A stretch of 64,000 nucleotides of DNA from Hyphomicrobiales bacterium (lineage in GTDB: Bacteria > Pseudomonadota > Alphaproteobacteria > Rhizobiales > Beijerinckiaceae): positions 1 to 64,000 of the forward strand of contig JAFLCX010000002.1 of the NCBI GenBank assembly GCA_017302635.1, given 5' to 3'. The notes under the pieces are model-generated. The model saw only the letters and a program-made list of their open reading frames with translations. It made no database searches and was not told where the DNA came from. Shown here in pieces: positions 24,696 through 33,453 of this stretch; the stretch's first letter is position 1; every line of letters begins with the position of its first letter. The position numbers were made by a program, and so were the translations under genes.

Positions 24696-25538
24696 TCACG
24701 CACTCACGGCACGGATTTCCGGCTTCTGCACCGGCGCGGGTATCAGCAGCATCCGCTCGCGGGCATGGCTGACGAAGCGCTCGGTCACGCCGAATGTGCT
24801 CTCGGCACCGCCGAGAAGCAGGAACCCGTCCGGCGCGAGGCGACCCGCGATGCGGTCGAACACTTTCGATCGCGTTGGGCGGTCGAAATAGATCAGCACG
24901 TTGCGGCAGAAGACCGCATCGAAATGCCCCAGATGACGCGGCTCTTCCAGCAGGTTGAACTTCTGGAAATTGACGCGACGGATCACATCATCCGAGAGCT
25001 TCCAATTCTCGCCCTGCTTGGTGAAATATTGCAAGAGCAGCTTGGTCGGCAGGCCGCGCTGCACCTCGAACTGGTTGAAGATGCCGCTGCGCGCCTTCGA
25101 CAGAATCGCTTCCGAAATGTCGGTCGCGACAATCTCGACCTGGCGGTTGCCGATCTTCGAACGCAGTTCGTCGAGGATCATCACCAGCGAATAGGGTTCC
25201 TGCCCCGAAGAGCAGGCGGCGCACCAGATGCGGATGGTCTTTTCGGGCGAGCGGCGCTGATGCAGCTCCGGCATGATGACATCGCGGAAATGGTCGAAAG
25301 GCTGCCGGTCGCGGAAGAAGAACGTCTCGTTCGTCGTCAGCGCATCCACCATGCGCTGGTGCAGGCGCCTGTCGCCACCCTCCGCGCGCTTCAGCATCTC
25401 TTCGAGGCTGGCGATGTTCTCTTCACGTAGAACCGGCGCGAGCCGCGCTTCCACGAAATAGGCCTTCTCCGGCGTCAGCACGATGCCGGCCTGCTGGCGG
25501 ATGAAATCGATAACCCGCTGGATCACCATCATGCTCAT
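24696..25538 (-). CDS. cheR: chemotaxis protein methyltransferase CheR
   Basis: 280 residues. Methylates glutamates of chemoreceptors with SAM. N-terminal helical domain (VIDFIRQQAGIVLTPEKAYFVEARL), then LTTNETFFFRDRQPFDHF, the SAM site IRIWCAACSSGQEPYSLVMIL (about residues 104-124), VEIVATDISEAILSKA and FDAVFCRNVLIYFD. Start ATG overlaps the cheB stop as ATGA, so translation is coupled. It is the last gene of the che operon. Confidence 0.96.
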   Translation of the reverse strand: MSMMVIQRVIDFIRQQAGIVLTPEKAYFVEARLAPVLREENIASLEEMLKRAEGGDRRLHQRMVDALTTNETFFFRDRQPFDHFRDVIMPELHQRRSPEKTIRIWCAACSSGQEPYSLVMILDELRSKIGNRQVEIVATDISEAILSKARSGIFNQFEVQRGLPTKLLLQYFTKQGENWKLSDDVIRRVNFQKFNLLEEPRHLGHFDAVFCRNVLIYFDRPTRSKVFDRIAGRLAPDGFLLLGGAESTFGVTERFVSHARERMLLIPAPVQKPEIRAVSA

Positions 25539-26779
25539 GACGCATTCCCTTCCACGAGAGACTGCGCGAGATCGCCGAGTTTCTCGGGCGATAGTTGCGC
25601 CGAAGCCAGCCCCGCTTCTGCGATGCTGCCTGGAATGCCCCAGACGACGCTGGAGGTCTCATCCTGAACAATCACGTTTGCCCCCCGGCGCGTCAGGTCC
25701 TGTGCGCCCTCGGTTCCGTCCTTACCCATGCCCGTCAGCGCGATGGCCAAGGCTTCGGGTCCGAAGCAATCGGCGGCGCTGGTGAACAGCAAATCAATGG
25801 ATGGCCGCCACGGGCCCCGCGCTTCCGAAGGCAGCATGGTCAGGACCATCTGCCCGTCGCCCTTGCGCCGGATCACGGTGTGGCATCCGCCGGGCGCGAG
25901 ATAGATCGCGCCGGGCAGCAGCGGCTTGCCCTCCTGCGCTTCGCAGGCCGGCAGCCCGACATGCTGCTTGAGATGCGAGGCGAAGATCGAGCCGAAGATC
26001 GGTGGCATGTGCTGCGCGATCACGATCGGCACCCTAGCTGCCACGCGCGGCATCCGTTGCAGGAGCGAGACCAGAGCCTGCGGACCGCCGGTCGAAGCGC
26101 CGATCACGATCGCACGGGGGCGAACCTTCTCCAGCGCCCGGGCGGCCGGGGCCGGCCGTCCCGTCGCTGCGGTCGGCATGACAGGGGCCGAACGGGGCGT
26201 TGCAGGTGCGGTCGGCAACGGCGTCAGCACGCGCTGTCCGGTCGAGGATGTGCGCTGGAACAGCGGGTTCGATGAAACTGGCGTGGCCGGAACCGCACGC
26301 GGTTGCGGCACCTGCGCCTGACGCATCGCCTGACGGATGCCGCCCACCGCGAGCACCTTGGCAATCAGCGCCTGCCGGAAATCGTTCGAGGTCGAAACCT
26401 CCCGATGGTTCGAAGGCTTCGGCAGGTAATCCGTGGCGCCTTTCATCAGGCAGCGCATCGTCATTTCGGCGCCATGCACCGAGAGCGACGAGACCACGAT
26501 CACCCGGCTCGTCGGAGATTTCGCCAGAATCAAAGGCAGGGCGGTCAGCCCGTCCATGTCGGGCATGTCGAGATCGAGCAGGATGATGCGCGGCGCGAGC
26601 TGGGGCAGGGCCTCGATGATCTCGCGGCCGGAACGGAATGTCCCCGCAACCTCGATGGTCGGTGTTTCGGTCAGCCAGCGCGAGAGCAGGCCGCGCACCA
26701 CAACCGAATCGTCGACAATCGCCACCTTCACGCGCGGCGTTGCCAAGGACATCGGCGGTCTTTGTGGCATCGCCAGCAT
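25535..26779 (-). CDS. cheB: chemotaxis response regulator, protein-glutamate methylesterase CheB
   Basis: 414 residues. Removes methyl groups from chemoreceptors when phosphorylated by CheA. Receiver domain about 18-140 (VKVAIVDDSVVVRGLLSRW, IILLDLDMPDMDGL, GATDYLPKPSN), a Pro/Ala/Thr-rich linker of about 80 residues, then the methylesterase domain with the catalytic Ser in IGASTGGPQALVSLL, His in VIAQHMPPIFGSIFASHL, and Asp in IALTGMGKDGTEGAQ. ATG at 26779 used; the next ATG three codons later is possible. It starts 62 bp after cheY. Confidence 0.95.
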   Translation of the reverse strand: MLAMPQRPPMSLATPRVKVAIVDDSVVVRGLLSRWLTETPTIEVAGTFRSGREIIEALPQLAPRIILLDLDMPDMDGLTALPLILAKSPTSRVIVVSSLSVHGAEMTMRCLMKGATDYLPKPSNHREVSTSNDFRQALIAKVLAVGGIRQAMRQAQVPQPRAVPATPVSSNPLFQRTSSTGQRVLTPLPTAPATPRSAPVMPTAATGRPAPAARALEKVRPRAIVIGASTGGPQALVSLLQRMPRVAARVPIVIAQHMPPIFGSIFASHLKQHVGLPACEAQEGKPLLPGAIYLAPGGCHTVIRRKGDGQMVLTMLPSEARGPWRPSIDLLFTSAADCFGPEALAIALTGMGKDGTEGAQDLTRRGANVIVQDETSSVVWGIPGSIAEAGLASAQLSPEKLGDLAQSLVEGNAS

Positions 26780-26841
26780 CAATGCGGAACTCCAGTCTAA
26801 ACGCTTCTTCTGAAATGAGGTGCAGCGCGTTCTCGCGCCGC

Positions 26842-27213
26842 TCAGGCTGCTAGCAACCCGACTTCGGCAAATTTCGAGATCAGGATTTCCTTGTCGAAAG
26901 GCTTCATCACGTATTCGTCGGCACCCGAATCCATCGCCTTGGCGATGTGGCTCACATCGTTCTCGGTGGTGCAGAACACGACTTTCGGGCGAGCACCTTC
27001 TTCCATGCCGCGCAGCTTGGTGAGGAACTCATAGCCGTCCATGTTCGGCATGTTCCAGTCGAGCAGGATGGCATCCGGCATGCGGTTGAGGCAGGCGAGC
27101 ATGGCCTGCTGGCCATCCTCGGCTTCCGAAATCTCGAAATTCATGCCCTCCAGAATGCGGCGGGCAACTTTGCGGATGACGGATGAATCGTCCACCACGA
27201 GGCAGTAGGTCAT
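26842..27213 (-). CDS. cheY: chemotaxis response regulator CheY
   Basis: 123 residues, single receiver domain. Acidic pair VVDDS (8-9), phospho-Asp52 in AILLDWNMPNMDGYEF, Thr in VFCTTEND and Lys in YVMKPFDKEIL are all in place, so it can be phosphorylated by CheA and bind the motor switch (FliM/FliN). It lies between cheW (14 bp) and cheB. Confidence 0.93.
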   Translation of the reverse strand: MTYCLVVDDSSVIRKVARRILEGMNFEISEAEDGQQAMLACLNRMPDAILLDWNMPNMDGYEFLTKLRGMEEGARPKVVFCTTENDVSHIAKAMDSGADEYVMKPFDKEILISKFAEVGLLAA

Positions 27214-27227
27214 TGCAGCTCTCCGGT

Positions 27228-27713
27228 TCAGGCGGCTTGCAGGGTCATGGAATCGAGCAAAGCGTGCAGATCAACCTCGATCAGCAGGTCACGCTCGAGC
27301 TTGTGCACGCGGCGGGTATAGCGGGCCCAGGTCTGGCCCATATTGGCCGGCATCGGCTCGGAACTGTCGGTGGGGAGCGAGAGCACATCGCCGATTTCAT
27401 CGACGACCAGCCCGAACACCTCGCCATTCCATTCCACGCCGACAGCCATCGTATCGCCATCGACCTTGCGCTCGCCGATGCGGGTGTTGAGGAGTGCGCC
27501 GAGATCGAGAATGGTGACGATATGTCCGCGCAGGTTCACGAGGCCCGCCACCGCGCGGTCCGCACGCGGAACCGGGGTCATCCGTGCGATCGAGAAGACA
27601 TCGCGCACCGAGGTGATCGGCAGGCCGATCATCTGGCCTTCAATGCTCACGCTGATGAGCTGAACTTCGTTGTCCATATGGATATCGCTGCGTGTCCGGT
27701 TTTCGCCACTCAT
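27228..27713 (-). CDS. cheW: chemotaxis coupling protein CheW
   Basis: 161 residues. Couples receptors to CheA. CheW fold with VQLISVSIEGQMIGLPITSVRDVF, RADRAVAGLVNLRGHIVTILDLGALL, FGLVVDEIGDVLSLP. ATG overlaps the cheA stop (ATGA), so it is translationally coupled. A short N-terminal extension precedes MDNEVQLIS, an internal ATG that could also be used. Confidence 0.93.
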   Translation of the reverse strand: MSGENRTRSDIHMDNEVQLISVSIEGQMIGLPITSVRDVFSIARMTPVPRADRAVAGLVNLRGHIVTILDLGALLNTRIGERKVDGDTMAVGVEWNGEVFGLVVDEIGDVLSLPTDSSEPMPANMGQTWARYTRRVHKLERDLLIEVDLHALLDSMTLQAA

Positions 27714-30442
27714 GCCGCAACCTCCCAGCCCGACATTGCACTGCTTTTCGCTTCGTCGACTGCCGCGAGAAGACCCTGCCGGTCGAACTTGCCGACGAGA
27801 TCATGCAAGCCGGCATTCTTCGCTTTCTGGATCACGCGCGGACCGCCGCGCGTCACGGCCCCGATCACTCCCGGCGGGCGCGCCATATCGTCGGAGAGTT
27901 CCTTGACGAAGGTGTAGGCCTCCTCGCCCGGTTGATCGAGATCGAGCACGATCACACCCGGCTTGCCCTTGGCGATCGAGTGCCGCGCGGCAGCAAGGTT
28001 CGGCACGACATTGATCGTGTAGCCGGCATTCTGGAGGAGCGGCGCGAACAGCGCGCGGAAGAATTCCGAGCTTTCAACCACCAGCACATCCGGGCCTGCA
28101 ATCGGGCCCGAGGGCTGTGCCTGCGCGTGCTCCGGTGCGACGAGTTCGGAGACATCGAGAATATCGACGGCCTTGCCGTCGATGATCGCCGCGCCCACCG
28201 TGCCGGGTGTCGCATGCGTGGTATCGATGGTGAAAGCGGCTTCCACCACATCGACAATCTCGTCGACGGCCATGCCGATCTCGCGGTCTTCCTGATGGAA
28301 AACCAGCACCGGCTGGCGCGATTCCGCCGCAAACCCGTCCATGCCGGCATAGCCCAGAATCGGCATCAGCCTGCCGCGGTACTGGGTGACGGCCTTGCCG
28401 CCCGCATCCTCGATCGAGGCGCGTTCGAATTCTTCGAGCCGCCCGATGAAGGCGAGCGGAATGGCCTTGAGGCCACCCCCGCCACCGGCCTTGAACAGCA
28501 GCAGCAGCGAGCGTTCGGCCCCACCATGCAACTCGGCGGAAAGATCATTGTCGTTCTGCGCGACGCCCTCGCGGCCCGCCGTTTCCATAATGGAACGGGC
28601 AATCCCCGCCGGCTCGAGAATGAGGATCACCGAGCCATCACCAAGAATGGTCGCGCCCGAATAGACCGACATGTGGCGCAGCTTCGAGGAAATCGGCTTG
28701 ACGACGATTTCCTCGGTCTGGTGGATCGCGTCCACCACGATCCCGAAGCGCGTGCCGCCCACCTGGCAAACGACGACGAGGCAATTGTCGGCTTCAGCCG
28801 CCGCTTCGGCACGCGGAAGTTCCAGCACGCCTGCCGCATCCACCACCGGCAGCAGCCGCTGGCGCAGGCGCAAGGTCGATTGACCGTTGAGCTTCTCGAT
28901 CCGCACATCGCCATCATGCTGCGTGCGCACGAGTTCCGCGACCGCAATCTGCGGAATGGCGAAGCGCTGGCCCGCCGCTTCGACAATCAGCGCCGAGGCG
29001 ATGGCGAGGGTCAGCGGCAGCTTGATCGTGACCGCGAGGCCCTTTCCGGCCCGCGAGCGCAACTCCACCGAGCCGCCGACCTGCTCGACATGGCTCCTGA
29101 CCACATCGAGGCCGACGCCGCGTCCCGAAATATTCGTCACCGCCGCTGCGGTCGAGAAGCCCGGCTCCATCACGAAGCGCAGGATCTGCTCCTCGCTCAT
29201 GCGCGCCACGTCGGCTTCGGTCGTCAGGCCATTGGCGATGGCTTTCGCCCGGACACGGTTGATGTCGATGCCACGGCCGTCATCCGAAACCTCGCAGATG
29301 ATGTAGCCGCTCTCCTGCGCCGCGCGCAGGTGGATGGTGCCCTGAGCCGGCTTGCCGAGCGCCACGCGTTCTTCGGGCATTTCCATGCCGTGATCGGCGG
29401 CGTTGCGCACCATGTGCAGCAGCGGGTCGCGGATCATTTCCAGAAGCTGGCGGTCGATTTCCGTCTCGGCCCCGGTCTGGATCAGTTCGATGCGCTTGCC
29501 GAGTTCGCCTGAAAGGTCGCGCACCACGCGGGCGAGCTTGGTCCAGGCCGAGCCGATCGGCTGCATGCGGGTCTGCATCACGCCGTCCTGCAACTCTGCC
29601 GTGATGTGCGAGAGCCGCTGGAGCGGGGTCTTGAATTCTGAATCGTCGCGCTGGCGGGCGATTTCGAGCAACTGGTTGCGGGTCAGCACCAGTTCCGAGA
29701 CCATCGTCATCAGGCGGTCAAGCGTGCCGACCGCGACACGCACGGTCTGTTTCGCGACCGAATTGGCGCCGGCTTCCGTCTCGCCCTGCTCCTGAATGGG
29801 GCTTTCCATGCGCGACGAGGCGGGGGCAGCGCTCGCTGCGACCGGGGCGGGGGCCTCTTTCTTCGGCGGATCGGCAAATTCCACCGGGTCCGGTCCCGGC
29901 GCCTCGCGGAAGGCACGCTCGAGGTCGTCGAGGGTGACTTCATCATCCTTGAGCGGGCGCTCGAGGACCTGGAAAGCCAGAGAGCCTGTCGTGTCCACCG
30001 GGATGGGCGGGCTGGAGGATTTGGTCGGCAAAGCCGGCGCCGCGGGCGACGCGATTCCCACCGGCACCTCATCGCGTGCAAGGGCTTTCAGCACCTCGAT
30101 CAGGTCGTCATCCCCGCCTTCAGGCTCGGTGCCGGTCTGCTCCAGCTCGAACACGATACCCTTGATGCGGTCGATCGTTTTCAGGATCATCGTCACGGCC
30201 GGGCCGGTCACCGGCTTGCCGTCGCGGAACTGGCTGATCACATCCTCGGCGGCATGCGCGAGGCGCTCGAGGCGTGGCAGACCCAGAAAACCGCATGTGC
30301 CTTTGATCGTGTGCACCAGCCGGAAAATCAGGGCGAGCGTGGCGCTGTTGTTGGGGTCGCGCTCGAATTTCACCAGTTCGGCGTCGACCGTCTCCAGATG
30401 TTCGGAGGTTTCGACAACGAAATCGCGCAGAAGATCATCCAT
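27710..30442 (-). CDS. cheA: hybrid chemotaxis histidine kinase CheA with receiver domain
   Basis: 910 residues from the ATG at 30442. Domains in order: Hpt (1-105) with phospho-His44 in RLVHTIKGTCGFLG; acidic Pro-rich linker; P3 dimerisation (VRVAVGTLDRLMTMVSELVLTRNQLLEIA); kinase domain with N box MVRNAADHGME, G1 SDDGRGIDI and G2 GRGVGLDVV; a CheW-like domain; a second, weaker CheW-like segment (KAIPLAFIGRLEEFERASI, REIGMAVDEIVDVVE); and a C-terminal receiver (DVLVVESSEFFRALF, GVIVLDLDQPGEEAY). Fused receivers usually act as phosphate sinks. Standard CheA lacks the receiver and the second CheW-like part. First of cheA-W-Y-B-R. Confidence 0.95.
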   Translation of the reverse strand: MDDLLRDFVVETSEHLETVDAELVKFERDPNNSATLALIFRLVHTIKGTCGFLGLPRLERLAHAAEDVISQFRDGKPVTGPAVTMILKTIDRIKGIVFELEQTGTEPEGGDDDLIEVLKALARDEVPVGIASPAAPALPTKSSSPPIPVDTTGSLAFQVLERPLKDDEVTLDDLERAFREAPGPDPVEFADPPKKEAPAPVAASAAPASSRMESPIQEQGETEAGANSVAKQTVRVAVGTLDRLMTMVSELVLTRNQLLEIARQRDDSEFKTPLQRLSHITAELQDGVMQTRMQPIGSAWTKLARVVRDLSGELGKRIELIQTGAETEIDRQLLEMIRDPLLHMVRNAADHGMEMPEERVALGKPAQGTIHLRAAQESGYIICEVSDDGRGIDINRVRAKAIANGLTTEADVARMSEEQILRFVMEPGFSTAAAVTNISGRGVGLDVVRSHVEQVGGSVELRSRAGKGLAVTIKLPLTLAIASALIVEAAGQRFAIPQIAVAELVRTQHDGDVRIEKLNGQSTLRLRQRLLPVVDAAGVLELPRAEAAAEADNCLVVVCQVGGTRFGIVVDAIHQTEEIVVKPISSKLRHMSVYSGATILGDGSVILILEPAGIARSIMETAGREGVAQNDNDLSAELHGGAERSLLLLFKAGGGGGLKAIPLAFIGRLEEFERASIEDAGGKAVTQYRGRLMPILGYAGMDGFAAESRQPVLVFHQEDREIGMAVDEIVDVVEAAFTIDTTHATPGTVGAAIIDGKAVDILDVSELVAPEHAQAQPSGPIAGPDVLVVESSEFFRALFAPLLQNAGYTINVVPNLAAARHSIAKGKPGVIVLDLDQPGEEAYTFVKELSDDMARPPGVIGAVTRGGPRVIQKAKNAGLHDLVGKFDRQGLLAAVDEAKSSAMSGWEVAA

Positions 30443-30581
30443 CGCGGGCGTATCCGGAAAAGGCCACAGGGGGCGAACAAACTCCCCATGACCCTGCCCG
30501 AGAACGGTTACCGATTGGTTCTCTTCAAGCCTTTCTTCAGCCTGACGGGCGAAAAAAACTTCCGGTTGTATCGGATGCCCG

Positions 30582-31247
30582 TCAAATCGCCGCTCTTTCA
30601 GGCCGTGCGGCGAGGCGAACAAGTCCGTCTTCGAGGCTCACGCTCACGCTCATTCCTGCCGCGCGGGCGATCTCGCCCGTGTAGAAGAGCTGGAAACTGT
30701 GGGCATCCACTGTGCCGCTTTCGCTCTTCCCGGCCAGCATATCCTCAAGGTGGGGCGGAATGCGTGGCTTGGGTCCGCGCGCATCCACGTTGAAAACCGG
30801 ATTTTCGGCATCGCCTTCCATGGTGACGTCCACCGTACCACCGATCGGGATGCAGGAAAGCGCGATGACGACCAGATTCATCAGGAGCTTCACGCGGTTC
30901 TTTTCCACATAGAGGCGCGGCGTGTTCCAGCTCAGCTTCACCTTCTCATCCGCCACCAGCTGCTCGGTCAACTGCTGCGCATAGCCCGTATCCACCGATG
31001 ATCCGGCTGATCCCGCCGCGCCGAACGCGATGCGCGCGAATTGCAGCTTGGCGGACGCATTCCTTGCGCTTTTCCGGATGAGTTCGAGCGCCATGTCGCG
31101 TGTCTCGGGGCTGTCATCCTCATCAAGCAATTCGAGCCCGTTCACGATCGCGCCCACCGGCCCCACCACATCATGGCAGACGCGGCTGCACAGCAGCGCC
31201 GCAAGATCGAGCGATGTGAGGTCGATGGTCTTCAGCATGTCGGACAT
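30582..31247 (-). CDS. chpT: histidine phosphotransferase ChpT
   Basis: 221 residues from the ATG at 31247. Relays phosphate from the CckA receiver to CtrA and CpdR. Dimerisation helix bearing the phospho-His: LAALLCSRVCHDVVGPVGAIVNGLELLDE (His25), second helix MALELIRKSARNASAKLQFARIAFG, then a degenerate HATPase-like domain (VKLLMNLVVIALSCIPIGGTV) without ATP-binding motifs, as in ChpT. Transcribed toward cheA with a 139-bp gap. Divergent from cysQ. Confidence 0.94.
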   Translation of the reverse strand: MSDMLKTIDLTSLDLAALLCSRVCHDVVGPVGAIVNGLELLDEDDSPETRDMALELIRKSARNASAKLQFARIAFGAAGSAGSSVDTGYAQQLTEQLVADEKVKLSWNTPRLYVEKNRVKLLMNLVVIALSCIPIGGTVDVTMEGDAENPVFNVDARGPKPRIPPHLEDMLAGKSESGTVDAHSFQLFYTGEIARAAGMSVSVSLEDGLVRLAARPERAAI

Positions 31248-31367
31248 CAGCGGCAATCCTTCAGGAGGGCCGGGCAGGGGCTGCGAATCAGCAGCCACGT
31301 GCCGGCTTCATTCGCGGGCGGGTTGCGTGATACATCGCGAGCGGGCCTTCGCCAAGAATGCGACTTC

Positions 31368-32159
31368 ATGCCGGAGCGGGAAAACGTGGCACTGTTTGAT
31401 GATCTTGCGCTTTCTCTGGCCAGAACCGCGCGCGAGGCGGGGCGTATTCTGGCCAAGATGCAGCCTCAGAACCCTCCGCCCGAACTGAAGGCCGATGCTT
31501 CCCCCGTCACCGCCGCCGATCGTGCCGCCGAAGCGCTGATCCTCGCCGCCCTGAAGCGCGATTTTCCCGATGTGCCCATCATCAGCGAGGAGAACACCGC
31601 GAGCCATGTGGCGCTGGCTTCTTCGCGCTTTTTTCTGGTCGATCCACTTGATGGCACCCGCGCTTTCATCGCCGGCACGTCGGATTTCTGTGTCTCCATC
31701 GGGCTCGTCGAGAACGGCGTGCCGGTGGCCGGCGCCCTTCATGCCCCCATCGCCGACGAAACAGTCTGGGCGGGTGAAAGCCTTTGGCGCGCGGCGGGCG
31801 AGATCGCCCATGCCGAGCCCTTTCCCCCCGCGCCCGAACCTGATCCGGCCCGTCCCCGGATTGCTGTTGCAAGCAAGCTCCACAACAATGCCGAAACCGA
31901 TCGCGTGCTCGCCGAGCTGGGGGTGGCCCAGGTCATCCGCATGAGCTCGGCCCTGAAATTTGTCGCACTCGTCTCAGGCGAGGCCGATGTCTATCCGCGC
32001 CGCGGGCGGACGATGCAATGGGACATCGCGGCGGGCGACGCGATCCTGCGCGCACGCGGCGGCGGCCTTCTCGATGACGAGGGGCGGCTCCTGCATTACG
32101 GATTCGGTGCGCTCGGCTGGGAGAGCCCGCCCTTCCTGGCCTTGCGTGATTTGCCTTGA
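31368..32159 (+). CDS. cysQ: inositol monophosphatase family, 3'(2'),5'-bisphosphate nucleotidase-like
   Basis: 263 residues from the ATG at 31368. The IMPase-fold metal sites are present: ADASPVTAADRAAEALI, PIISEEN (EE), FLVDPLDGTRAFI (DPxDGT) and the distal WDIAAGDAILRARGG. Length and the motif AGTSDFCVSIGLVENG favour CysQ, which recycles PAP from sulfate assimilation, though related phosphatases (histidinol phosphatase, inositol phosphatase) share these motifs. It is divergent from chpT and convergent with the YHS gene. Confidence 0.8.
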   Translation: MPERENVALFDDLALSLARTAREAGRILAKMQPQNPPPELKADASPVTAADRAAEALILAALKRDFPDVPIISEENTASHVALASSRFFLVDPLDGTRAFIAGTSDFCVSIGLVENGVPVAGALHAPIADETVWAGESLWRAAGEIAHAEPFPPAPEPDPARPRIAVASKLHNNAETDRVLAELGVAQVIRMSSALKFVALVSGEADVYPRRGRTMQWDIAAGDAILRARGGGLLDDEGRLLHYGFGALGWESPPFLALRDLP

Positions 32160-32167
32160 ACCCCCGC

Positions 32168-32668
32168 TCAGGGTGAAAGTTGCCGGCTCAGTTCCGGCCA
32201 GAATTTCTGCGCTTCCGCCGCGAGCTGCGGGTTTTTCGCGAAGGCAGCGCGATTTTCCTCGCGCCGGAACAGGTAAAGCCGCCCCTCATGCACCAGGAAG
32301 AAGCGCGGCGTGCCAGCCACGGTCAGCCCGCTCGCCATCGCCACCGGGTCATAACCGCCGAAGGCCGGCACATAGGCACGGGGTTGATCACGGAACGCCG
32401 CGCGATTGCCCTCATTCGCGAAGTGCCACAGCGTGCCCTCATGCACGAGCTGGTAGGCCGGATTGCCGCTGATGGCATTCTGCTCCACGAAATAGGCCAC
32501 GGGGTCGTAGCCCGAAATCGCTGCCCCGCTCCACGGGTCGCTGATCACCATTTCATGTGGGCGGATGCTCTGCGCTTTCGCGGCCGCCAGCATCGGAAGG
32601 CCGAAAAACCCCGCCGTCAAAGCCGTCTTGAGAACGCCGCAAAGGATTTGGAAACCTTGTGTCAACAT
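32168..32668 (-). CDS. secreted protein with two YHS-like domains
   Basis: 166 residues. Signal peptide about 1-33 (GVLKTALTAGFFGLPMLAAAKAQS). The mature part is an internal duplication: SGYDPVAYFVEQNAISGNPAYQLVHEGTLWHFANEGNRAAFRDQP and GGYDPVAMASGLTVAGTPRFFLVHEGRLYLFRREENRAAFAKNP share the YDPVA...F...FxxxxNRAAF pattern (each named here by its segment). YHS domains are short putative metal-binding modules; the usual Cys/His ligands are absent, so function is unknown. Divergent from eipA. Confidence 0.75.
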   Translation of the reverse strand: MLTQGFQILCGVLKTALTAGFFGLPMLAAAKAQSIRPHEMVISDPWSGAAISGYDPVAYFVEQNAISGNPAYQLVHEGTLWHFANEGNRAAFRDQPRAYVPAFGGYDPVAMASGLTVAGTPRFFLVHEGRLYLFRREENRAAFAKNPQLAAEAQKFWPELSRQLSP

Positions 32669-32747
32669 CCGGTGCGGCACAATGCGACCCGGCTGGGGAC
32701 CGGATGCAAGCATCATCCGGCGCAAACGTGAGATGAGAAGGACGCAC

Positions 32748-33392
32748 ATGATGGTCGGCTCCGGCAATTCTTTGCTTCGGCTCGAGAACAAAGGCTGGCG
32801 CGGGCGCTTCCTGCCCGGATCCTTGCTTCTGGCGGTCGTGGTTCTGATCTTTATGGCGGCATTTCCTTATCGAGCCGTTGCGCAAAATGGTAACCGACCC
32901 GGTGACGGTTCGACTTTCTCGCCGCGCGAGATCGTCAATACCGGTCACAGGTTCTTCGGCACCATCTCGCGTGGCCTCGCGCTGACGGTCGAGGAAGCGA
33001 CGCGCCGCTGGGGCGAACCGAACGGCTATATTCTGGGGCAGGAGGCTTCCGGTGCGTTTGTCGGCGGCCTACGCTACGGCGAGGGCACGCTCTACACGCG
33101 CAATGCCGGCGATCGCAAAGTCTTCTGGCAGGGGCCGTCTGTTGGCTTCGATTTCGGCGGCGAAGGTGCGCGCACCATGATGCTGGTCTATAAATTGCCG
33201 CGCGTGAGCGCGATCTATTCCCGCTTTGTCGGGGTCGACGGTTCTGCCTACTTCATCGGTGGTTTCGGGATGACCGCGTTGACCGGAAACGACATTCTGG
33301 TCGTACCGATCCGGTCTGGCGTGGGCGCGCGGCTCGGTGTCAACCTCGGTTACCTCAAGTTTACCGAGCAATCGACCTGGAACCCGTTCTAG
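32748..33392 (+). CDS. eipA: cell envelope integrity protein EipA (DUF1134)
   Basis: 214 residues; start ATG 32748 has AGAAGGA at proper distance. Signal peptide about 8-45 (LLLAVVVLIFMAAFPYRAVAQ). The DUF1134 core is complete: SPREIVNTGHRFFGTISRGLALTVEEATRRWGEPNGYILGQEASGAFVGGLRYGEGTLYT (residues about 58-117) and VGFDFGGEGARTMMLVYKL. In Brucella EipA is a periplasmic beta-barrel needed for envelope integrity and its promoter is bound by cell-cycle regulators. No CtrA box is visible in the 79-bp upstream gap. Confidence 0.85.
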   Translation: MMVGSGNSLLRLENKGWRGRFLPGSLLLAVVVLIFMAAFPYRAVAQNGNRPGDGSTFSPREIVNTGHRFFGTISRGLALTVEEATRRWGEPNGYILGQEASGAFVGGLRYGEGTLYTRNAGDRKVFWQGPSVGFDFGGEGARTMMLVYKLPRVSAIYSRFVGVDGSAYFIGGFGMTALTGNDILVVPIRSGVGARLGVNLGYLKFTEQSTWNPF

Positions 33393-33453
33393 TCTATAAG
33401 GGCGAAGATTCCCGAAGGCCCGCGCCCTCCATCCGCAGCAACCCCGCGACGAC

